A stretch of DNA of 5,261 nucleotides, from assembly GCA_910579335.1 (NCBI GenBank), contig CAJTUQ010000051.1:14304-19564 (forward strand). Reading direction: 5' to 3'. The notes beneath the pieces are model-generated. The model was given only the letters and a program-made list of their open reading frames with translations, was not told the DNA's origin and made no database searches. Each line of letters begins with the position of its first letter. Within the stretch, counting starts at the first letter, position 1. Positions 1 through 5,261 of this stretch are shown here, in pieces. This DNA comes from an uncultured Dorea sp. (GTDB lineage Bacteria; Bacillota; Clostridia; Lachnospirales; Lachnospiraceae). Position numbers and translations under genes: made by a program.

Positions 1-386
1 GGCGAATATAAATTATACGTCCGCAGCCCCGCCTCAATATGCCCTACGGGAATCTCCATGTAGAAGGCCGCAAGCCCTGCCGCAAATGCCGTCGTCGTAT
101 CTCCGTGTACCAGGACGAGTTCCGGTTTTTCCTTTTCCAATACATCACGTATGGAGCCAAGTATATTAGAAGTCAGCTCAAAAAGCGTCTGAGATTTTTT
201 CATTACCGCCAAATCATAGTCCGGACGGATGGAAAAAGCATCCAGCACCTGTTTAAGCATCTCCCGGTGCTGCCCCGTCACACAGATTCTTACGTCGAAG
301 CCGTCCCTTTTTTTCATTTCCAGCGCTACCGGGCAGCATTTGATAGCTTCCGGACGCGTGCCGAAGATAAAAAGCACTTTTTTCAT
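1..386 (-). CDS. wecB: UDP-N-acetylglucosamine 2-epimerase (non-hydrolysing), N-terminal part, cut by window edge
   Basis: The reverse strand from an ATG at 386 reads open to the window edge, giving 128 complete codons of a protein whose family is usually about 360-390 residues, so roughly the first third is visible. Known function of the family: cytosolic interconversion of UDP-GlcNAc and UDP-ManNAc, supplying ManNAc or ManNAcA units for surface polysaccharides, teichoic-acid linkage units or sialic-acid-type sugars. Seen: MKKVLFIFGTRPEAIK at residues 1-16 (the classic N-terminal signature), TGQHREML at 37-44, VHGDTTTAFAAGLAAFY at 93-109 and VGHIEAGLRT at 114-123, followed by the expected N-x-YS. 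These match E. coli WecB closely and in order. The pair CC at 17-18 replaces the more usual M-A/C before P. The start overlaps the stop of the upstream gene by 4 nt (ATGA), with an RBS 8 nt upstream, so translational coupling is likely. The family call is very secure; the pathway it feeds is not visible. Confidence 0.96.
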   Translation of the reverse strand, partial: MKKVLFIFGTRPEAIKCCPVALEMKKRDGFDVRICVTGQHREMLKQVLDAFSIRPDYDLAVMKKSQTLFELTSNILGSIRDVLEKEKPELVLVHGDTTTAFAAGLAAFYMEIPVGHIEAGLRTYNLYS

Positions 387-2653
387 ATATGTATCACCCT
401 TCCTTCATAGTCCGAAAGCCGCCTGACAACCTCTTTTGACGGAGAATGCACATATATATGCGAGAAGTGTCGCACAGACAAATACTCCCTGATGGCATCA
501 TACTGGGCTGATATAATCTGGACGCCGTCATATTCCGAATACGGAAGATAACTTGGAAGCCCGCCCGCCTTAAACACCTCAAGATTGTTTTCTTTTACAA
601 ATCTATGAAGCTCATTAAGCTTGTCCGGCGAAGCATAATCCGGATAATCCTCCGTAATTAAAAGCGCTTCTTTCATCGGGAACGGCGCCGGAAGCAAAGA
701 ATCCGGGGAAGAAGCATACATGCTCTTAAGCGTCACGCTCGCCTTTCCGCGCATTCGGAAAATCAGCTTAAAAGTCTTTGCGCGGTCGCTGATACGCAGC
801 AGCGTAAAGCCGTCCAGGGCAAAATTCAAAAATGCAAGTTTCCTGCCCTCTTCGTCATAATACTCAATTTGGCACCGGACATTCCCGGACTTTTCTGAAA
901 CCTCCGTAAAAAAACCGATACGGCTTCCCAAAGAGTAGTCGGATATCTTATAATTTTTCTTCGTCCTGAGCCAGACGATTGCATCGTCATCCGCTTCGCG
1001 TACCAGTCTCAGCCCTCCTGCATCCAAAGATTTTTCCACAAACTCGCCGTCGCAAATCGTGACCTCGTTATAAAGCTCTTCTGTGGAAAACGGACTGCTC
1101 TTATGCAGCGTCACAGGGGGTATCCGGTCCGTATAAGCATAAATCTCCTCCAGCGGAACTCCTGTATATACTTCTATGTCTTCCGCTTTTTCACACTCTT
1201 TCGCATTTTCACAATAATTAAACTCATCAAGCGCCAGTATCCTGGACTCCGGGTGAAAGGCTGCCAATTCCCCGGCCTTCATCCCTTCCTTAAAACAAGC
1301 CTTCGCCGCCATCTGCCTTCTAAGCTCAACCGGTTCCTGCACATAGGTGTAAGCCTTTTCGCAATGCATCAAAGCATCTCCGGAATAGTAAGCGGCCTTC
1401 CCCACCACCGACTCAGAAGAGAACCGTGTAGACAGCGCCAAATCCGTCAAATAATTTTTTCCATAATAATCCTGCGGCGAAAACACTGTGACAAAGTCAA
1501 ACGAAAGACCCATAAGCTCTGTATCGGCATCTGCAATGAGAAGACTCTTTTTTTCGTAGGTCTGCTTCTCAAACATTTCCCGAATCCTTTTATCGTCCTC
1601 AAAGCACACTACGAGGATTTCCGGCAGCGGCCGTTTGATGCTCCTTCCAAGCACTTTGTCCGCAATCCTTTCCAGTCTGTCTTCATACAGATGCGCGCCA
1701 AGCACATGCCGAAGGCCCGCAAGTCGGTACCTGCGGTAATCCGACTCCTTGCCGCAGAACAAATCAAGCTTCTCCTTCATACGCTCTTTCTTGTCTGACG
1801 CAATTAAGAGGTCGCCGAAAAACAACTCCAGGCCCCTGCTATAATTGCTCACCGTAACCGTATTGCACGCTAAAAGCTCAAAGGCGCGTCTTGCAAACAT
1901 GAAGCCCGACTGCACCATAGAAGTCATATTGATTCCATATTTATATCCTTTATATGCGCGCGAAATCTCACTGTAATGAAGCCCTCCCAGAATACACCCC
2001 CTAAGCTCCTCCGGGAAATAATAATTCTGCACTATGGGGCTTGCAACAGAAGTCGTCTGGCTATTGGTATCCGTCTCTCCTTTTTTATAATTCCGGTCAT
2101 AGATATCCAGCCCATGCTCCTTGAAAAGCGGCGCAAGCTCCAAAAACACTTTGGAGCGTTCCTGATACTTTACATAAAAAGAACCTGCAAAACAGAATTT
2201 ATCCTGCCTCTCATATTCCTCTATCGGATTGTGCTGCGCAGGCTGCGCCGCAAAAGGCAGATAAAAAACATTGTCATGCCCCAGATGAGCCTTATAAAGT
2301 TCAATGCAGTCTGCATCCGTTGTAAACACGAAGTCCGCCAGTGCAGCCGTCCGGATAAAGACGCCGAAATGCACCGGATCCTCCTTTGACCAGAACATCA
2401 CAGGAATCCCCTTCTCATGGCAGTATCCCGTCAATGCGGTTATCGCCTCCATATTATCGTGGAGCTTAAAGCGCCATAAATTGTCCTTCCCTCTCCAGAC
2501 CGATTCAATAAAAAGCAAATCCGGCTCAAATCCACTAAGCTCCTCTCTGAAATTATCCGGCGTAACCTGCATCAAATCACACTCCGGAGCATAACAATAA
2601 TAAGTAAACTCGTCCATAATCGCGGCGACTCTTAATTTTTTACGCTGGCTCAT
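383..2653 (-). CDS. Large CgeB/DUF3880-type multidomain glycosyltransferase, 756 aa
   Basis: Predicted cytosolic glycosyltransferase; no signal peptide or membrane segment is seen. Residues 1-130 look like the DUF3880 N-lobe of a GT-B fold, with FWSKEDPVHF at 87-96 and TTDADC at 111-116, both typical of this family. Residues 205-335 look like the CgeB-type C-lobe, with YKYGIN at 237-242 and the hallmark RRAFELLAC at 255-263, whose Glu259 is the expected nucleotide-sugar contact. Residues 345-465 resemble a degenerate GT2-like (GT-A) segment with QDYYGKNYL at 394-402 and VVGKAAYY at 416-423, but the usual DxD metal site is not evident. Residues 515-650 form a beta-rich module, possibly carbohydrate binding. 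Residues 660-756 resemble the N-lobe of a second GT-B domain (LLITEDYPDY at 664-673, YSEYDGV at 705-711) that ends without its C-lobe. The ATG at 2653 is chosen for its AAGGAG site. Donor and acceptor are unknown; the glycosyltransferase call is firm, the module boundaries are approximate. Confidence 0.87.
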   Translation of the reverse strand: MSQRKKLRVAAIMDEFTYYCYAPECDLMQVTPDNFREELSGFEPDLLFIESVWRGKDNLWRFKLHDNMEAITALTGYCHEKGIPVMFWSKEDPVHFGVFIRTAALADFVFTTDADCIELYKAHLGHDNVFYLPFAAQPAQHNPIEEYERQDKFCFAGSFYVKYQERSKVFLELAPLFKEHGLDIYDRNYKKGETDTNSQTTSVASPIVQNYYFPEELRGCILGGLHYSEISRAYKGYKYGINMTSMVQSGFMFARRAFELLACNTVTVSNYSRGLELFFGDLLIASDKKERMKEKLDLFCGKESDYRRYRLAGLRHVLGAHLYEDRLERIADKVLGRSIKRPLPEILVVCFEDDKRIREMFEKQTYEKKSLLIADADTELMGLSFDFVTVFSPQDYYGKNYLTDLALSTRFSSESVVGKAAYYSGDALMHCEKAYTYVQEPVELRRQMAAKACFKEGMKAGELAAFHPESRILALDEFNYCENAKECEKAEDIEVYTGVPLEEIYAYTDRIPPVTLHKSSPFSTEELYNEVTICDGEFVEKSLDAGGLRLVREADDDAIVWLRTKKNYKISDYSLGSRIGFFTEVSEKSGNVRCQIEYYDEEGRKLAFLNFALDGFTLLRISDRAKTFKLIFRMRGKASVTLKSMYASSPDSLLPAPFPMKEALLITEDYPDYASPDKLNELHRFVKENNLEVFKAGGLPSYLPYSEYDGVQIISAQYDAIREYLSVRHFSHIYVHSPSKEVVRRLSDYEGRVIHI
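387..405 (-). promoter_or_regulatory. Ribosome binding site of wecB, inside the end of the glycosyltransferase gene
   Basis: On the minus strand the last sense codons of the upstream gene read GAA GGA AGG GTG ATA CAT ATA before TGA. They contain a purine-rich AAGGAAGGGTG, and its 3' end lies 8 nt before the wecB ATG at 386. The stop and start share ATGA. This arrangement supports translational coupling and fixes the wecB start. Confidence 0.75.
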
Positions 2654-2656
2654 ACG

Positions 2657-3919
2657 CTACTCCTTGTCTTCGGGCATATAAAGCGGCTGTGTGAGAATCC
2701 GGCAGTCCTTGTGCTCCCGCTCACTTTTTTTCACATAGACTGCCGCCCAATACATTCCCGGCGCTTTCAATTCCCATTCATAATGTCTTTCCCTCTGATA
2801 ACGGGATCTCTCTATACTCTCTCCCCTTCTCATTAAATGGAAGGCAAAATCAAGCTCCTCATCTGAAGACACCTCCGTAATATCTATTTCCAAAGTTTGA
2901 TCCCTGCGGCTGAAAACAAACGAGATTCCATACACATCCAAATCGGATTTGGATGTCCGCTCACAGGTCTTAACCAGCGGTTTTAAAACCCGTTCTTGCT
3001 TTTGTGCGAACCCGCCCCAGAAATTCGTCATATATTTCCATACAAGCCCCGGTGCGTCCAAATGCTCAAGGTCATATCGAAGCTGTTTTTCAAATCCTTC
3101 CAAAGCAGTATGGAGCTTTTGCGCATAAACATCCGGAAAACTGTTTTCATTCTCTTCGATTTTTTGTTTTGCCGTTTCAAATCCGGCGGAAATATTCTTC
3201 CTCGTCTCTTCTTCTTTTGCGTATCCGGGATAATTTATCAGGGCAATCTTCCCGAATCCGAAGTACTCGAACATGGCGCGGTAATATTCATACTGTCTGT
3301 AATAAATACTTCTTTCATAAGACTCCCTGCCTGGAATAAGCGTCTGCCATAAAAGCGGTGCCAGCAGGCTGATTCCGCAGCACCCCGTATGCCCCTCTCT
3401 GGCGACAAAACGGAAATCACTGCCATTTGGTATTACAAAGTAAATTGCGCACTTATCATTTGCAACTTTATCCAGATTACTTAGCAGCTGTACGGTATCA
3501 TATACGTGCTCAAAAACATCATTTACAATAATCAAATCAAAATAGTTATGGGGAAGCTTTTCTAAAAACTCCGGCGACGTGGCGTCTGTACGTACAAAAT
3601 CACAACTGCCGCTGTCATATTTCTCGCCCTTATTATTTAGCACTGCAAACTCATAGAGCGCATTTGATATTTCCACTCCGTAGCAGTATGCGCCTTTGCG
3701 GGCGGCTTCAATAGAAAAACCACCGTATGCGCACCCGACATCAAGAATTTTAAGTCCTGTCATAGAAAAACCATACGCTTCAAATACTCCAATCGCATCC
3801 TGTCCCCGGCTGTTCGTAGAGGCCCCAAAGTTGTAATGCTGCAAATCTATCCCTGACAGCTCTGATTTGTCTGAGCAATTATACTTTTTATTTAAAGCGG
3901 CGATAAAATCCTGATACAT
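2657..3919 (-). CDS. Class I SAM-dependent methyltransferase with C-terminal beta-rich extension, 420 aa
   Basis: Predicted cytosolic methyltransferase acting on a sugar or glycan intermediate; the substrate is inferred from context only. Seen: motif I ILDVGCAYGG at residues 58-67, the acidic residue ending strand 2 in GVEIS at 81-85 (Glu83, expected to bind the SAM ribose), an acidic DFVRTDAT at 107-114, and FDLIIVNDVFEHV at 127-139, the usual motif-II region of the Methyltransf_11/23 type. The catalytic core therefore looks intact and ends near residue 235. Residues 235-290 are charged and probably helical. Residues 325-400 appear to be a beta-sandwich (LEIDITEVS, HYEWELKAPGMYWAAVYVKK), like accessory modules seen in other bacterial surface-glycan enzymes. 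At 420 residues the protein is well above the 200-260 of a minimal enzyme because of these additions. The start at 3919 follows AGGAAAGG at 11 nt. The gene lies 25 nt after the preceding gene and 3 nt before the glycosyltransferase, so it is co-transcribed. Confidence 0.87.
   Translation of the reverse strand: MYQDFIAALNKKYNCSDKSELSGIDLQHYNFGASTNSRGQDAIGVFEAYGFSMTGLKILDVGCAYGGFSIEAARKGAYCYGVEISNALYEFAVLNNKGEKYDSGSCDFVRTDATSPEFLEKLPHNYFDLIIVNDVFEHVYDTVQLLSNLDKVANDKCAIYFVIPNGSDFRFVAREGHTGCCGISLLAPLLWQTLIPGRESYERSIYYRQYEYYRAMFEYFGFGKIALINYPGYAKEEETRKNISAGFETAKQKIEENENSFPDVYAQKLHTALEGFEKQLRYDLEHLDAPGLVWKYMTNFWGGFAQKQERVLKPLVKTCERTSKSDLDVYGISFVFSRRDQTLEIDITEVSSDEELDFAFHLMRRGESIERSRYQRERHYEWELKAPGMYWAAVYVKKSEREHKDCRILTQPLYMPEDKE
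2660..2665 (-). promoter_or_regulatory. Ribosome binding site of the CgeB-type glycosyltransferase gene
   Basis: A perfect AAGGAG sits in the last two sense codons of the methyltransferase gene (AAG GAG TAG), 6 nt before the ATG at 2653. Only three bases (CGT) separate the methyltransferase stop from this ATG. The strength and spacing of the site decide the start codon. Confidence 0.88.
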
Positions 3920-3930
3920 CTGTTATACAT

Positions 3931-3938
3931 CCTTTCCT
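3931..3938 (-). promoter_or_regulatory. Ribosome binding site of the 420-aa methyltransferase gene
   Basis: AGGAAAGG lies in the 25-nt junction (3920-3944), 11 nt upstream of the ATG at 3919. A second ATG at 3930-3928 directly abuts the site but is out of frame and too close to be used. The spacing is slightly long but acceptable. The junction is too short for a terminator plus a promoter, and neither is seen. Confidence 0.7.
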
Positions 3939-3944
3939 GCCGTC

Positions 3945-5261
3945 CTATTTTTTACATACATACCAGCAGCATGACATTTCGCTGGGAGCATCATATTTTT
4001 CGAACGCACGGACCTCCGTAAAATACCGCAGCAGTAAATGATAAAAATCTTTTTCTCCATAATGGCGGTATGTGCCGACACGGTATGTATCCATCGTTTC
4101 CTGCCCATACCACGCTGCCGGTTCCTTATCAATGACCGTACTCATCCCCCCGCTGCCCATCACCCATACGACAAACAATCCCTCATCCTTCAGGATGCGG
4201 CGTACTTCCGACAATGCGGCATGATCGTCATACACATGGTTAAGTACACAATTGGCAACTACAATTTCAAAAGAATCCGATTCCACTTGCGGCATATCGC
4301 ATAGGTCTGCAACAATATCCGGCTTCACCTGAGGCCGTATATCTAAAGTCGTAATATTTTTTGCCCCGGCCTGCTTAAAGAAGAGCTTTTCCGGCCTGCT
4401 TGGAGAAACATGCAGAATCTTTTTTAAGAGAAGCTTCATTTCAAGATTTTCCGAGAAAAGCAAAGACATCGTCCGATTTCGCTCTACGGAGCCGCAGTTT
4501 TCACAGTAGCGGGGCCGCTTAGAATTAAACGGAACAAATTTTTTGCCTCCGCAAATACTGCAGGCCGGATACTCTTTATCCTCTTTGCTTTCGTTTTCGG
4601 TATCCGGCAGTGGCTGCGCAATATCCATATAATCTTCAAATTCCTCAAATCCGATCTTATGTAAGCTGTCGCGTATTTCCGAAAAACGTGTATTTGCGAT
4701 TACAAGCACATAATCTTTATCTCTGGATAATCCCGCTTCCTCAAAAGTCTTCACCGGCTTTCTGCGCCATAATCTTTTTTTATCTGCGTCGCGTGAAATA
4801 TAAAAGGCTGCGTCAAGCTGCTGCGACAGATTCCAGATACGCGTAATCCTGCCTTCTATCCAGCCTTTCCCCCAGATAATTACCCTGCGGCCTTTTGCCT
4901 TCTTCTTAATAAAGCTTTCAATCTGCTGAAGCTTTGTCCTGCTTTTGCGCTGCTCATAAAGCGAAAATACCGCATCAAAATCTACGGTCTTGGGAAAACG
5001 TATCTCCTCTGTCGTGACAGCACTTGCTGCGGTAATAAATTCATACCGGCTTTTAAAATGAGAAAGAAAACGGTCAAAAAGTTCCGCAGCATAAATATTG
5101 GGCCTGTCCATATATCCACTGCTTTGAAATCGTTCTTTTTCATAGCAGAAAGACCAGCTGTGCATAACCATCACCGCAAGCGTATCATTCCCATAGCAGT
5201 CGTAAAATTCATGGAACACCTTTTCATATTCTTTCAGACACGGCTCTAAATCCGTCTCTTT
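3945..5261 (-). CDS. Multidomain zinc-ribbon SAM methyltransferase fused to a possible deacetylase tail, 5' end outside window
   Basis: The frame stays open from the TAG at 3947-3945 to the window edge, giving 438 visible residues. A GTG at 5219 could be called as start, but it has no convincing RBS and 14 in-frame codons lie upstream of it, so I treat the gene as 5'-partial. Numbering is from the first visible codon. Residues 25-87 include VMHSWSF (32-38), resembling the final strand of NodB/WbmS-type polysaccharide deacetylases; this is the least certain domain. Residues 125-214 look like a Rossmann-like nucleotide-binding domain starting RRVIIWGKGWIEG, of the kind found in sugar-modifying enzymes. 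Cys234, Cys237, Cys253 and Cys256 form a CxxC-15-CxxC zinc ribbon followed by GSVERNR, the signature that precedes a family of class I methyltransferases. Residues 281-420 carry that core: ILHVSPSRPE, LDIR, DIVADLCDMP and VVANCVLNHVYDD. Likely role: methylation (perhaps also deacetylation) of a surface glycan; substrate unknown. It lies immediately upstream of a second methyltransferase gene. Confidence 0.8.
   Translation of the reverse strand, partial: KETDLEPCLKEYEKVFHEFYDCYGNDTLAVMVMHSWSFCYEKERFQSSGYMDRPNIYAAELFDRFLSHFKSRYEFITAASAVTTEEIRFPKTVDFDAVFSLYEQRKSRTKLQQIESFIKKKAKGRRVIIWGKGWIEGRITRIWNLSQQLDAAFYISRDADKKRLWRRKPVKTFEEAGLSRDKDYVLVIANTRFSEIRDSLHKIGFEEFEDYMDIAQPLPDTENESKEDKEYPACSICGGKKFVPFNSKRPRYCENCGSVERNRTMSLLFSENLEMKLLLKKILHVSPSRPEKLFFKQAGAKNITTLDIRPQVKPDIVADLCDMPQVESDSFEIVVANCVLNHVYDDHAALSEVRRILKDEGLFVVWVMGSGGMSTVIDKEPAAWYGQETMDTYRVGTYRHYGEKDFYHLLLRYFTEVRAFEKYDAPSEMSCCWYVCKK

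Noticed and set aside
39..410. A 123-codon plus-strand open frame opposite wecB.
   Set aside because: The minus strand here encodes unmistakable WecB motifs in order; the plus-strand product has no family character.
1103..1798. A 231-codon open frame on the plus strand, antisense to the glycosyltransferase gene.
   Set aside because: It lies wholly inside a convincing gene, its product is low-complexity and basic (rich in Arg, His, Phe and Leu) with no recognisable motif, and no RBS or partner gene supports it. It is a shadow frame.
3920..3944. The 25-nt junction as a place for a promoter or terminator.
   Set aside because: It holds only the RBS and short spacers; there is no hairpin with a T run and no room for -35/-10 elements.
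900..4021. The 10-mer acctccgtaa recurs at 900, 2871 and 4012, suggesting a dispersed repeat.
   Set aside because: Each copy is in a coding frame and encodes Thr-Glu-Val after a hydrophobic residue in a predicted beta strand; similarity does not extend beyond it. Chance and codon bias explain it.
5217..5219. GTG as the start codon of the first gene, giving a 424-aa protein.
   Set aside because: No Shine-Dalgarno site precedes it, the frame is open for 14 more codons to the window edge, and the following residues look like the interior of a deacetylase-like domain.

Overview
This window looks like an internal slice of a surface-glycan (polysaccharide or glycoprotein-glycan) biosynthesis operon from a low-to-mid GC Firmicute. 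A Clostridia/Lachnospiraceae-type genome is my best guess, from the moderate GC, the strong AAGGAG-like Shine-Dalgarno sites, the tight gene packing and the character of the large CgeB-type glycosyltransferase. The host assignment is inference; no rRNA or species marker is present. All four genes are on the minus strand, so transcription runs from high to low coordinates.

In transcription order: (1) 5261-3945, a 5'-truncated multidomain protein. It has what looks like the tail of a polysaccharide-deacetylase-like domain, a Rossmann-like nucleotide-binding domain, a CxxC...CxxC zinc ribbon and a class I SAM methyltransferase domain. (2) 3919-2657, a second SAM-dependent methyltransferase with a helical middle and a C-terminal beta-rich module. 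(3) 2653-383, a 756-residue CgeB/DUF3880-type glycosyltransferase with extra C-terminal modules. The last of these resembles the first half of a GT-B glycosyltransferase domain that stops abruptly. (4) 386-1, the first 128 codons of UDP-N-acetylglucosamine 2-epimerase (wecB), cut by the window edge.

Gene junctions are 25 nt, 3 nt and a 4-nt ATGA overlap. Each downstream gene has a ribosome binding site in the junction or inside the end of the gene before it. I see no internal promoter, terminator, RNA gene, mobile element or CRISPR. The whole window is coding or junction, and no gene-free stretch exceeds 25 nt. This indicates one polycistronic transcript.

A plausible joint role is as follows. 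WecB makes UDP-ManNAc as a sugar precursor, the CgeB-type protein transfers sugar(s), and the two methyltransferases (one perhaps fused to a deacetylase) decorate or cap the glycan. The acceptor (cell-wall polymer, capsule, flagellin or spore surface) cannot be told from this window. The points most worth a second look are the domain architectures of the first and third genes, especially the truncated terminal GT-B half-domain that ends exactly at wecB.
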